From assembly GCA_013151875.1 (NCBI GenBank), contig JAADHL010000021.1:1-14294 (forward strand): a stretch of DNA of 14,294 nucleotides, written 5' to 3'. Shown here piece after piece: positions 1 to 6,470 of this stretch (positions within the stretch are counted from its first letter, which is position 1; each line of letters opens with the position of its first letter). The stretch is from Deltaproteobacteria bacterium (GTDB taxonomy: Bacteria; Myxococcota_A; UBA9042; DTJE01). A program made the translations under genes and the position numbers. Under the pieces are notes generated by a model. The model worked only from the letters and a program-made list of their open reading frames with translations, had not been told where the DNA came from and made no database searches.

Positions 1-1
1 A

Positions 2-109
2 CGGCGGAAACGAGTGCTTTGGCAAGGCAGCAAGCCGATTTGGGCGCAGGCGTACTGGATGTACGTCGAGCACCAAATTGGTGAAGCCAACACCGCCAAA
101 GTGCCGTAG
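2..109 (+). CDS. Possible 3' end of an upstream gene (partial)
   Basis: An open frame enters from the left edge and stops at TAG 107-109, giving 35 residues ending in EANTAKVP and rich in Trp and Tyr. Its third codon positions are GC-rich, as in the neighbouring genes. The competing plus frame, which stops at 84, is AT-rich at third positions, so this frame is the better candidate. All three minus frames are also free of stops over this short stretch. I do not recognise the product, and it does not look like the end of FtsK, a common lolA neighbour. Confidence 0.3.
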   Translation, partial: RRKRVLWQGSKPIWAQAYWMYVEHQIGEANTAKVP

Positions 110-194
110 CCGTCGTCGAATCGCGATGCAGGCGGTGGATTTGGGGAAGCAATCCTGGATGGATTTATCAATGGAAACTGTTACGATCAATGCC

Positions 195-899
195 ATGTTG
201 CGATTTACAAAACTCGCTGTCGTCTGTCTGGTCATTGGGGTGTCGCCGTCCGCCTTTGCCGGACCCGACAATGCAGAGGCAGGCCCCGGCAAAACCGCCC
301 CTGCCGAAGCCGTGAACAGGGGGACCGACATCCTGGATCGGGTGCAGGCGTTTTACGAGTCGTCCACCGATTACAAGGCATCCTTTCGCCAGGTGGTCAC
401 CACCAAAAGCCCACGCAGGACCTTCACGCGGCGCGGCACGGTCTATTTCAAGAGGCCCGGCATGATGAGGTGGGACTATAAGGTGCCGGACGAGGTCTAT
501 TACGTCAGCGACGGAAAAATCCTTTGGTCCTACTCGGTCGAGGAGGGGGTGGCTTACCGCCTGAAGATACGGAATTCCAACCTCTTTCACGCGCTGAAAT
601 TCCTCACGGGGACCGGAAAACTGGCCGAGGATTTCAATACCAGGGTCGGCAAACCCACCAAATCGGGCCTCGTTCCGGTCACATTGCTGCCCAAGGACTC
701 CAGCCACCGATCCTTTGAATCGATCACACTTTTCGTCGATCCAACCACGGGAGAAACCCGGCAGACCGAAGTCAAGGACCCGCTGGGCAATATTTCACAC
801 CTCTGGTTCGAGTCACCCTCCTACGGTCCACTGCCCGCGGATCGCTTTTCCTTTACCCCTCCTGACGGCGTCCGGGTCCAGGAGGTCGGCATCAGGTGA
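195..899 (+). CDS. lolA: Outer membrane lipoprotein carrier protein LolA
   Basis: LolA is the periplasmic chaperone that takes mature lipoproteins from the LolCDE transporter and passes them to the outer membrane. The 234-residue product (from ATG 195) begins with a signal peptide, MLRFTKLAVVCLVIGVSPSAFA, with a likely cut after AFA. The body shows LolA hallmarks: an early helix with ILDRVQAFYESSTDYKASF, then RRGTVYFKRPGMMRWDY, a strand pair with YVSDGKILWSYS, and a late DPLGNISHLWF segment. Length fits the family. The frame is open upstream to TTG 78, with other ATGs at 126, 159 and 171. I chose 195 because it starts directly at the signal peptide; no start has a good ribosome binding site, and 171 is the main alternative. 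The stop overlaps the rimO start (GTGA), so the two are probably co-translated. Confidence 0.85.
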   Translation: MLRFTKLAVVCLVIGVSPSAFAGPDNAEAGPGKTAPAEAVNRGTDILDRVQAFYESSTDYKASFRQVVTTKSPRRTFTRRGTVYFKRPGMMRWDYKVPDEVYYVSDGKILWSYSVEEGVAYRLKIRNSNLFHALKFLTGTGKLAEDFNTRVGKPTKSGLVPVTLLPKDSSHRSFESITLFVDPTTGETRQTEVKDPLGNISHLWFESPSYGPLPADRFSFTPPDGVRVQEVGIR

Positions 900-2215
900 G
901 CCCCGGTCGCAGGAACAGTTCGGCCCCGACCGTATTCGCGATCACGCTGGGATGTCCCAAGAACCGCGTGGACACCGAGGTCATGCTGGGGGATCTGCTT
1001 TCCCACGGCTGGGAACTGGCCGGCGAGCCGGGCCGGGCCGACGTGCTGTTGGTGAACACATGCGGTTTCCTGAAGGCGGCCAGGGAGGAATCAGTGGACA
1101 CCCTCCGTGAGGTGGCCCGCGAAATGAAGCCGGGGGCCAGGCTGGTGGCGGCCGGGTGCATGACCGAACGCTTCAGACGGGAACTTGCCCGCGAGGTCCC
1201 CGAGGCGGGCATCCTGGTCGGTACGCGAGAACTGCTGAGCCTGAGGGACCGTCTGGAAGGGAAACGCGGCCCGGTCGGATCGTTTCCGACCGCCGCGAAT
1301 CCACGCCTGGTATCCACGACCGAACGCATGGCCTACATCAAGGTGGCGGACGGGTGCTCGCGCCGCTGCTCGTTCTGCCTGATACCGCGCCTCAAGGGAC
1401 GCCAGCGCAGCCGCCCAGCGGCCGACATCGTCGAGGAATCGGCCAACCTTGCGGCCACGGGCACCCGCGAACTGGTCCTGGTGGCGCAGGACCTGGTCCA
1501 TTACGGCACCGACCTGCCCGAACGGCCTTCCCTGGCCTCGCTGGTCCGAAGCATCTCCGGACAGGTCCCGCAACTTCGCTGGATCCGGTTGATGTACCTG
1601 TTTCCACGGGACCTGAGCGACGAACTTCTCGATTGCGTGGCGGACTGCGACAATGTCCTGCCGTACCTGGACATTCCCGTGCAGCACGCCGATGACCGGG
1701 TCCTTGCGGCCATGAGACGCGGGACCACCCGCAAATCGCTTGAGACCCTTGTAGAGCGCGTCCGCGCCAAGGTCCCGGGATGCGTGTTGCGAACCACGTA
1801 CATGGTCGGGTTTCCAGGTGAAACGGACATCGCCTTCGACAACCTTCTGTCGTTCGCTGAACAGGCTCGATTCGAAATGGCGGGGGTGTTTGAATTCTCC
1901 GCCGAGCCGGGCTCCATGGCCGCGGGATTGCCCGAACAGGTGCCGGCGCACGTCCGTGCGGAGCGCTCGCGGGCCCTGCAGTCCCTTCTGGATCGAATCG
2001 CCTCTAAAACCCGAGGCGACATGGAGGGCGAGGTCCACGAGGCGGTCATCGAGGCGACGGACCCGACCATGGGTCGTTTCTGGTTTCAGGCCCCCGAGGT
2101 GGACGGGGCGGTGCGCCTGGACGGCCGTGGGGCGGATGTGGATGTGGGTGAATTTATCCGCGCGCGGATAATCGGAGCGCGGGATATCGATTTCCTGGGA
2201 ACGGCGGAGTCTTGA
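896..2215 (+). CDS. rimO: Ribosomal protein S12 methylthiotransferase RimO
   Basis: RimO is a radical-SAM enzyme that adds a methylthio group to the conserved aspartate of ribosomal protein S12, using two iron-sulfur clusters. The 439-residue product has the N-terminal cluster cysteines Cys20 (TLGCPKN), Cys56 (VNTCGF) and Cys88 (AAGCMTER). The radical-SAM CxxxCxxC follows at Cys154, Cys158 and Cys161 (DGCSRRCSFCLIPRLKG). The QDLVHYGTDL, DIPVQHADDRVL and MVGFPGETD segments are typical of the RimO/MiaB core, and the C-terminal ~70 residues fit a TRAM RNA-binding domain. GCSRRCSFCLIPRLKG and DIPVQHADD favour RimO over MiaB. The GTG start at 896 is preceded by AGGAGG at 879-884 and overlaps the lolA stop by four bases. 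All catalytic residues I can identify are present. Confidence 0.93.
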   Translation: MSPGRRNSSAPTVFAITLGCPKNRVDTEVMLGDLLSHGWELAGEPGRADVLLVNTCGFLKAAREESVDTLREVAREMKPGARLVAAGCMTERFRRELAREVPEAGILVGTRELLSLRDRLEGKRGPVGSFPTAANPRLVSTTERMAYIKVADGCSRRCSFCLIPRLKGRQRSRPAADIVEESANLAATGTRELVLVAQDLVHYGTDLPERPSLASLVRSISGQVPQLRWIRLMYLFPRDLSDELLDCVADCDNVLPYLDIPVQHADDRVLAAMRRGTTRKSLETLVERVRAKVPGCVLRTTYMVGFPGETDIAFDNLLSFAEQARFEMAGVFEFSAEPGSMAAGLPEQVPAHVRAERSRALQSLLDRIASKTRGDMEGEVHEAVIEATDPTMGRFWFQAPEVDGAVRLDGRGADVDVGEFIRARIIGARDIDFLGTAES

Positions 2216-2231
2216 TTTTGCATTTCGGATC

Positions 2232-2261
2232 TTGACTTGGACGCACCCAAAGTGGTAAAGG
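2232..2261 (+). promoter_or_regulatory. Probable sigma70-type promoter of the rplY cluster
   Basis: TTGACT (2232-2237, 5/6 to the -35 consensus) is followed after 18 bases by TAAAGG (2256-2261), a weak -10 carrying an upstream TG at 2253-2254. It lies in the 113-base gap between rimO and rplY, where a promoter for the ribosomal-protein cluster would be expected. Transcription would begin near 2268. The -10 is poor, so the exact hexamer is uncertain. Confidence 0.45.
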
Positions 2262-2267
2262 CTTACG

Positions 2268-2305
2268 CCCTTTGTGACGGATGGTCCGTCCAAGGGACGG
2301 ATTAT
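2268..2305 (+). promoter_or_regulatory. Structured 5' leader of rplY with two competing hairpins
   Basis: Bases 2281-2291 pair with 2295-2305 across the three-base loop AAG. The central seven pairs (TCCGTCC/GGACGGA) are perfect; the lower stem has two G-U and two A-U pairs. An alternative fold pairs CCCTT 2268-2272 with AAGGG 2292-2296 and GACGG 2276-2280 with CCGTC 2286-2290. The two folds use the same bases and exclude each other. No T-run follows, so this is not an intrinsic terminator. It sits 13 bases before the rplY ribosome binding site (GAGG 2319-2322). A role in controlling rplY translation is inferred. Confidence 0.4.
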
Positions 2306-2328
2306 GCGCCAGGCGAACGAGGTCTACG

Positions 2329-3030
2329 ATGGAACTTCCGGTGATAAGCGTCAGGGAAAGGCCGGTCAAGGGCAAGGGAAGCGCCAGGAAAATCAGGGCA
2401 TTGGGTCATATTCCTGCCGTCCTGTACGGGTTGGGAAAGGAAAACCGTTCCCTGGTGGTGGAGCCGTCGCAGCTTGTCGACATCCTGACATCCTCCCTGG
2501 GCTCAAACTCGGTCATGAAGCTGGAGTTCGTGGACGGCAACAAGGACGACTCATGCCTGGCCATGATCAAGGACCATGATGTCCATCCCTTCCGCCGCAA
2601 CCTCCTGCACTGCGATTTCATCAGGATAGATGAAAACAATCCCCCGAACTTTGAAGTACCCATCCGAGTCGTGGGAAAATCCGAGGGCGAAAAGGTCGGC
2701 GCCAAGCTGAACATCCAGGTCCGCTCGGTCCTTATCAAATGCCCGATTGATGCGCTTCCCGATGCCATAACCATCGACGTGTCTCCACTGGACGTCGGCG
2801 ACAAGCTGATGATCTCCGACCTGGAATACCCCGAAGGCGCCGAACCAATCGCCACGAAGGACATGCCCGTGGTTACGGTGCGCATGGGACGTGTCGAGAA
2901 GGAAGATGTCGGGGCAGAGGAAGTCGAGGGCGAGGAAGGCGCAGCCGAGGGCGAAGGAGCAGCAGCCGGGGAAGGCGCCGAACCTGCCGCCGAAGATGGG
3001 AAGGCCGAATCGCCGACTCCGGAAAAGTGA
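2329..3030 (+). CDS. rplY: 50S ribosomal protein L25 (general stress protein Ctc type)
   Basis: L25 binds 5S rRNA in the large ribosomal subunit. The 233-residue protein is the long, two-domain Ctc/TL5 form. An N-terminal 5S-binding domain covers residues ~1-95, with RERPVKGKGSARKIRALGHIPAVLYG and HPFRRNLLHCDFIRI. A beta-rich C-terminal domain covers ~100-187, with VPIRVVGKSEGEKVGAKLNI and LPDAITIDVSPLDVGDKLMISDL. A low-complexity acidic tail follows from about residue 189 to 233, rich in Glu, Gly and Ala. ATG 2329 was chosen because GAGG lies six bases upstream and the family start (MELPVISV) matches; an in-frame ATG at 2281 falls inside the leader hairpin and is unlikely. The stop TGA 3028-3030 overlaps the pth ATG by one base. 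Confidence 0.93.
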   Translation: MELPVISVRERPVKGKGSARKIRALGHIPAVLYGLGKENRSLVVEPSQLVDILTSSLGSNSVMKLEFVDGNKDDSCLAMIKDHDVHPFRRNLLHCDFIRIDENNPPNFEVPIRVVGKSEGEKVGAKLNIQVRSVLIKCPIDALPDAITIDVSPLDVGDKLMISDLEYPEGAEPIATKDMPVVTVRMGRVEKEDVGAEEVEGEEGAAEGEGAAAGEGAEPAAEDGKAESPTPEK

Positions 3031-3668
3031 TGAAGCTCGTTTGCGGGCTCGGGAACCCCGGCGACAGATACGCCGGCACCCGTCACAACATAGGGTTCTT
3101 TACAGTCGAGACGTTCGCGCAGCCGCTGTCGCCGGCGTGGCGTGAACGATGGGAATCAAGAACGGCCCGCGTTGATTACAGGGGCGAGGACCTCCTGTTG
3201 GTTCAACCGCAGACCTACATGAACCTGTCCGGCGTGGCTGTCGGGCAGGTGGTGGGTTTCTTCAAGATACCCCTTGGCGATCTGCTGGTGGTCCATGACG
3301 ACGTTGACCTTCCCCTGGGCCGGATTCAGGTCCGGCTGGGAGGAGGCGACGGCGGACACAAGGGCATCCGCTCGATCGCGGAGCACCTGGGCTCGGGGGA
3401 TTTCGGCCGTGTACGAGTGGGGGTCGGAAGGCCCCTGCATCCCGATCAGGATGTGAGCGATCACGTCCTGGGTCGGTTCATCGAGGAAGAGAACGATCGG
3501 CTCAATCAAGCGATAGAGCTGGCCGTTGTCGGTATTGGGGAGTGGGCAATCGGCGGCTTGACCCGGGCTCAGAACCGGGTAAACCGCAGCAAACCCCACG
3601 TTGACAAACCTTCTTGCCCGGAGCGAAAGGACGACTCCGGGCCGCAAGTCCGAAAGGAGGATTCATGA
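3030..3668 (+). CDS. pth: Peptidyl-tRNA hydrolase
   Basis: Pth cleaves the ester bond of peptidyl-tRNAs that fall off the ribosome, recycling tRNA in the cytoplasm. The 212-residue product starts MKLVCGLGNPGDRYAGTRHNIGF, with the catalytic His at residue 19 and the conserved Asn at 9. The tRNA-binding QPQTYMNLSG and the HDDVDLPLGRIQVRLGGGDGGHKGIRSI block with its conserved Asp follow. The family's RVRVGVGRP segment is present. The last ~28 residues are charged, non-conserved sequence; the DNA there also holds hairpins and the rpsF ribosome binding site, so it may be shaped by rpsF control. ATG 3030 is preferred to GTG 3027. The stop overlaps the rpsF start as ATGA. Pth next to L25 is a widespread bacterial arrangement. 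Confidence 0.93.
   Translation: MKLVCGLGNPGDRYAGTRHNIGFFTVETFAQPLSPAWRERWESRTARVDYRGEDLLLVQPQTYMNLSGVAVGQVVGFFKIPLGDLLVVHDDVDLPLGRIQVRLGGGDGGHKGIRSIAEHLGSGDFGRVRVGVGRPLHPDQDVSDHVLGRFIEEENDRLNQAIELAVVGIGEWAIGGLTRAQNRVNRSKPHVDKPSCPERKDDSGPQVRKEDS
3561..3642 (+). promoter_or_regulatory. Two hairpins at the end of pth, just before rpsF
   Basis: ACCCGG 3561-3566 pairs with CCGGGT 3575-3580 (six pairs, eight-base loop). GCCCGGAG 3616-3623 pairs perfectly with CTCCGGGC 3635-3642 (eight pairs, 11-base loop). The second ends 10 bases before the strong rpsF ribosome binding site (AAAGGAGG 3653-3660). In other bacteria the S6:S18 pair binds a structured mRNA site ahead of rpsF. The position fits, but I could not match the known sequence motif, and high GC makes chance stems likely. 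Confidence 0.3.
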
Positions 3669-4357
3669 GCGAAGAGAGGATTCGAAAGTACGAGACCATC
3701 GTGGTCACGCGCAGCGACGCGGACCACGGGGCCCAGCGCAAGCTTCACGAGAAGCTTACCGGGCTGATGGAAGAGTCGGGGGTCAGGCCCATACGCTTCG
3801 AGTACTGGGGCAAGCGACGCCTGGCCTACCAGATCAAGAAGGCGAACAAGGGGCTGTATTTCTACCACACCTACCTCAGCAGCAGCTCGTTCCTGGCTGA
3901 AATGAACCGCATGCTCAAGCTGTCGAACATCGTTTTGAGATACATGACGGTCATGCTGAAGGACGGCGTGAATCCCGACACCTACGATTTCGAAAGCGAA
4001 CAGCACTTCGACACCCTTCCCACGGAATCCGATGTCAAAAAGGACCGTGATCGCTCCAGAACGGGATGGGATGAAGAGTTTTCATCCAAGCCCAAGGCCG
4101 ACGAAGGCGCTGAAGCCCCCCCCAAGGACGGGGACGCCGCGCCTGACGCCAGCGAAAAGCCGGCTGGTGAATCCGACGAACCCGGGGCCGTGACTGAAGC
4201 CGCCGAAGCGGAAGGGGAAACCAAGGCACAGGAAAAGGCCGAGCCGGAAGCTAAAGCCGAGCCGGAAGCCAAAGCCGAACCGGAAGTCAAAACCGAACCG
4301 GAAACCGAGGCTGCCGCCGAACCCAACGCCGACAAAAACGCCGAGGAGGAGGAATAA
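3665..4357 (+). CDS. rpsF: 30S ribosomal protein S6 with long acidic C-terminal tail
   Basis: S6 binds the central domain of 16S rRNA together with S18. Residues 1-100 are a standard S6 domain: RKYETIVVTRSDAD, then YWGKRRLAYQIKKANKGLYFYH, then NIVLRYMTVML. At 230 residues the protein is roughly twice the usual length. The extra ~130 residues are low complexity and acidic; I count 37 Asp/Glu among the last 110. They contain four EPExxx units and end in four Glu, reminiscent of the Glu tail that RimK adds to E. coli S6. ATG 3665 has an excellent AAAGGAGG at 3653-3660 and overlaps the pth stop; the frame runs open to 3614 but only this start fits the family. The tail's GAG/GGA codons also serve as the rpsR ribosome binding site. 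Confidence 0.93.
   Translation: MSEERIRKYETIVVTRSDADHGAQRKLHEKLTGLMEESGVRPIRFEYWGKRRLAYQIKKANKGLYFYHTYLSSSSFLAEMNRMLKLSNIVLRYMTVMLKDGVNPDTYDFESEQHFDTLPTESDVKKDRDRSRTGWDEEFSSKPKADEGAEAPPKDGDAAPDASEKPAGESDEPGAVTEAAEAEGETKAQEKAEPEAKAEPEAKAEPEVKTEPETEAAAEPNADKNAEEEE
4241..4312 (+). repeat. 18-base tandem repeat in the S6 tail (four units)
   Basis: Four consecutive 18-base units (4241-4258, 4259-4276, 4277-4294, 4295-4312) encode EPEAKA, EPEAKA, EPEVKT and EPETEA. Each starts GARCCGGAA and the units diverge progressively from left to right. In-frame length keeps the tail readable, so copy number could vary without harming the S6 core. Confidence 0.85.
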
Positions 4358-4360
4358 ACA

Positions 4361-4630
4361 ATGCGCCGCAAAGATGACGACAAGAAAAAGAAAAAGAAAC
4401 GTCGCGGCCCGCCACGGCGCAAGGTGTGCTCTTTCTGCACCGACAAAAACGCCAAGCTCGACTACAAGAACCCCGCAATGTTCAAGCGGTTCGTGACCGA
4501 GCGCGGCAAGATCGTGCCCCGACGCATCTCGGGGATGTGCGCCAAGCACCAGAGGGAGCTGTGCCGGGCGGTCAAGAGGGCCAGGCACCTTGCTCTCATG
4601 CCGTACACCAGCGCCGGTTCGGCGGGCTGA
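4361..4630 (+). CDS. rpsR: 30S ribosomal protein S18
   Basis: S18 forms a dimer with S6 on the 30S platform. The 89-residue product contains the family core: KVCSFCTDKNAKLDYKNP, then FKRFVTERGKIVPRRISGMC, then AKHQRELCRAVKRARHLALMPY. Cys23, Cys26, Cys60 and Cys68 are present, so it may be a cysteine-containing, metal-binding type of S18. The N-terminus is unusually basic, with a six-lysine run (residues 8-13) after DDD. It starts three bases after the rpsF stop, and its ribosome binding site (GAGGAGGAGG near 4343-4352) is made of the last Glu codons of rpsF, so the two are translationally linked. The A-rich stretch at 4380-4400 has no run longer than five A, so slippage is not suggested. Confidence 0.95.
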   Translation: MRRKDDDKKKKKKRRGPPRRKVCSFCTDKNAKLDYKNPAMFKRFVTERGKIVPRRISGMCAKHQRELCRAVKRARHLALMPYTSAGSAG

Positions 4631-4650
4631 CGGCTGGAGGGAAACAAGAT

Positions 4651-5094
4651 ATGAAGGTTATTCTCAATCAGGACGTGGAACAGTTGGGGCAGGCGGGGGA
4701 TATCGTGGACGTATCACCCGGATACTGCCGCAACTTCCTCATTCCCCGCGGACTCGCCGTCACCGCCACCACCAGGTCGGTCAAGCAGATCGAGCACAGA
4801 AAGCGGATGGTGGCGGATCGGATTGCCCGTGGACGCAAAAGCGCATTGGCCTTGAAGGAAAGCCTGGAAAAGGTGGCCTGCAAGATTGCCAGGGAGGCCG
4901 GTGAGGAGGACAAGCTCTTCGGCTCAGTGACAACGCGCGATATTACGGTCGCGCTGGCCGACGAAGGGTTCGAGATCGACCACCGCAAGGTCAAGCTCGA
5001 ATCGCCCATCAAGCACCTGGGCATCTATCACGTGGACGTCAAACTGGCCACGGACGTCGCGGCCCAGGTCAAGGTCTGGGTCGTGGCAAAGTGA
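4651..5094 (+). CDS. rplI: 50S ribosomal protein L9
   Basis: L9 is an elongated protein bound at the base of the L1 stalk that helps keep reading frame. The 147-residue product has the usual length and two-domain plan. The N-terminal domain is MKVILNQDVEQLGQAGDIVDVSPGYCRNFLIPRG, with the hallmark GYxRNFLIPRG. A long connecting helix spans residues ~45-75. The C-terminal domain has DKLFGSVTTRDI and DHRKVKLESPIKHLGIYHVDVKL. GGAGG at 4636-4640, ten bases upstream, supports ATG 4651. The gap after rpsR is 20 bases. The stop overlaps the next gene's GTG as GTGA. No anomalies. Confidence 0.96.
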   Translation: MKVILNQDVEQLGQAGDIVDVSPGYCRNFLIPRGLAVTATTRSVKQIEHRKRMVADRIARGRKSALALKESLEKVACKIAREAGEEDKLFGSVTTRDITVALADEGFEIDHRKVKLESPIKHLGIYHVDVKLATDVAAQVKVWVVAK

Positions 5095-5846
5095 ATCTTC
5101 CCCGAGTCCTCGTGCCCAACAAGGGCCTTTCCATCGGCCACCGTGTCGTCCCGGACAAACGAACCATACATCACCTTCAGAATGTGTTGCGCCTGACACA
5201 CGGAAGCCGGGTCGTTCTGGTCGATGGGGAGGGCTCGGCGTTCATGGCCCGGATTGTTCACCAGGAAGGGACGCCGGAACTGGAAGTCGTGAGCGAAGCG
5301 CCCGATGACCGGGCCGTCAAGCAGCTCGTGCGCCTGGTTCTTGTCGTCTCGCTCCTCAAGTCGGACCTGACCGAACTCGCCATCCAAAAGACCACCGAGG
5401 CCGGTGTCGCGGAAGTCCTGGTGGCGGTCTGCGATCGCAGCATCCCCAGACCGGATCGCGACGGCCTGGCAACAAGGGAAAACCGTTTCAGGCGGGTTGC
5501 GGAGGCGGCCGCCCGACAGTGCGGACGTGGAACTATTCCCAGGGTCTCCGCGCACCTCAGTCTGGACGGGGCTTTGAAACATCTAGCCCCGGACTTGCCC
5601 CGCTTCGTCCTTTTCGAGGGGCCCGGCTCGCGCCTTCTGGCCGACCATCTGAAGGGCGGGGACGATCCAGGCGCGGTGCTGGCAACGGGTCCGGAAGGGT
5701 CCTTCACCGCCAGGGAAATCGCACTGTTCGAGGAGGCGGGGTTCAAAAAGGCAGGACTTGGCCCCAGGGTGCTCAGGGCCGAAACCGCGGCCATAGCATC
5801 CGTGGTGGTGGCCCAGACCATGATGGGAGACATGGGGACCAACTGA
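5091..5846 (+). CDS. rsmE: 16S rRNA (uracil-1498-N3)-methyltransferase RsmE
   Basis: RsmE methylates N3 of U1498 in 16S rRNA within the 30S subunit, using S-adenosylmethionine and a SPOUT knot fold. The 251-residue product begins with a small PUA-like RNA-binding domain (to ~residue 70, with HHLQNVLRLTHGSRVVLVDGEG). The SPOUT domain follows: LLKSDLTELAIQKTTEAGVAEV (88-109), AARQCGR (140-146), GPEGSF (200-205) and LGPRVLRAETA (223-233). The cofactor-loop motif is usually GPEGG; here the second Gly is Ser. The start is GTG 5091, overlapping the rplI stop by four bases, so it depends on rplI translation. It is the last gene of the cluster; a separate promoter overlaps its stop codon. Confidence 0.9.
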   Translation: MNLPRVLVPNKGLSIGHRVVPDKRTIHHLQNVLRLTHGSRVVLVDGEGSAFMARIVHQEGTPELEVVSEAPDDRAVKQLVRLVLVVSLLKSDLTELAIQKTTEAGVAEVLVAVCDRSIPRPDRDGLATRENRFRRVAEAAARQCGRGTIPRVSAHLSLDGALKHLAPDLPRFVLFEGPGSRLLADHLKGGDDPGAVLATGPEGSFTAREIALFEEAGFKKAGLGPRVLRAETAAIASVVVAQTMMGDMGTN

Positions 5847-5852
5847 TATAAT
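5844..5852 (+). promoter_or_regulatory. Extended -10 promoter for the RDD gene
   Basis: TGATATAAT matches the extended -10 consensus (TGnTATAAT) exactly and overlaps the rsmE stop codon TGA (5844-5846). The -35 position at 17-base spacing reads TGGGAG, which is weak, as is common with extended -10 promoters. The start site would fall near 5858-5860, after the ATG at 5854 but before the GTG at 5893. Confidence 0.55.
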
Positions 5853-5892
5853 CATGGCATTGATTCAACCCCGTCCAATCCGGGGAGGGCTT

Positions 5893-6468
5893 GTGGAAGA
5901 CCGTGAGGGTCAATCCGGTTTTCGCGTGGCGCCTACATGGATGCGCATCGTCGCAGGCGTGCTGGACCTCGCGCTGGTAGGCGCCGTCGCCACCCTGGTG
6001 ACCGCGGGCTGGTATGTACTGAACCCCGTGAAAATGCCGCCGCGATACTGGAACTACCTGGACTACCTGGTCGACCTGATCAACACGCGTCCAGACATTT
6101 CCGTGCCGCCTCTGGTCATTCTGGCGGGCGTATTCCTGTTGTGGGAAACCCTGTGGACAGCGGCAATCGGCAACACGCCGGCAGCCAGATTGGCGGGCAT
6201 GAGGGTCTGCGTCGATAACGGCCGAAGGCCCCAAATGTTGCGTCTGGTCGCCAGGACGGTGTTCGAGGCCGTTGGTTTCGCGGCCGGCCTCGTGGGCCCC
6301 CTGACGGCTCTGGTGCATCCTCGGCGGAAGATGCTCCATGATATACTCGCCGGGTGCCTGGTGGTCAGGGGCCCCGTACCCGCTGAGTGGAATGATTCGA
6401 GCCAGGGTTCAAGGGGCGGTCACCCGCTGGAAAAGCCCCGTACCTATCGGGACGGACCAAGGAGGTAG
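5893..6468 (+). CDS. RDD-family integral membrane protein
   Basis: RDD proteins are small inner-membrane proteins with about three membrane spans. Their roles are mostly unclear; some are linked to ion transport. The 191-residue product has spans at roughly 17-43, 72-93 and 117-141. The family's conserved Arg/Asp positions appear in WMRIVAGVLDLALVG (Arg18, Asp25), in GNTPAARLAGMRVCVDNGRRP and near the third span, and in RRKMLHDILAGCLVV (Asp150). The C-terminal ~30 residues are polar. I chose GTG 5893 because GGGGAGG lies at 5882-5888 and the TATAAT promoter would start RNA near 5859. The in-frame ATG 5854 (204 residues) has no ribosome binding site and lies upstream of that start, so it would only be used by read-through RNA from rsmE. 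It probably shares a transcript with the next gene. Confidence 0.75.
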   Translation: MEDREGQSGFRVAPTWMRIVAGVLDLALVGAVATLVTAGWYVLNPVKMPPRYWNYLDYLVDLINTRPDISVPPLVILAGVFLLWETLWTAAIGNTPAARLAGMRVCVDNGRRPQMLRLVARTVFEAVGFAAGLVGPLTALVHPRRKMLHDILAGCLVVRGPVPAEWNDSSQGSRGGHPLEKPRTYRDGPRR

Positions 6469-6470
6469 TC

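Noticed and set aside
1091..2293. A 400-codon minus-strand frame opposite rimO
   Set aside because: rimO on the plus strand is unambiguous, and the antisense product is compositionally odd with no domain.
3601..3629. Perfect TTGACA hexamer near the end of pth, a possible internal rpsF promoter
   Set aside because: No acceptable -10 exists at 15-19 bases; the candidate at 17 bases reads CGAAAG.
4380..4401. Lysine-codon A-rich run in rpsR as a possible slippage or frameshift site
   Set aside because: Runs are broken by G into stretches of five A or fewer, and the frame reads through to a normal S18.
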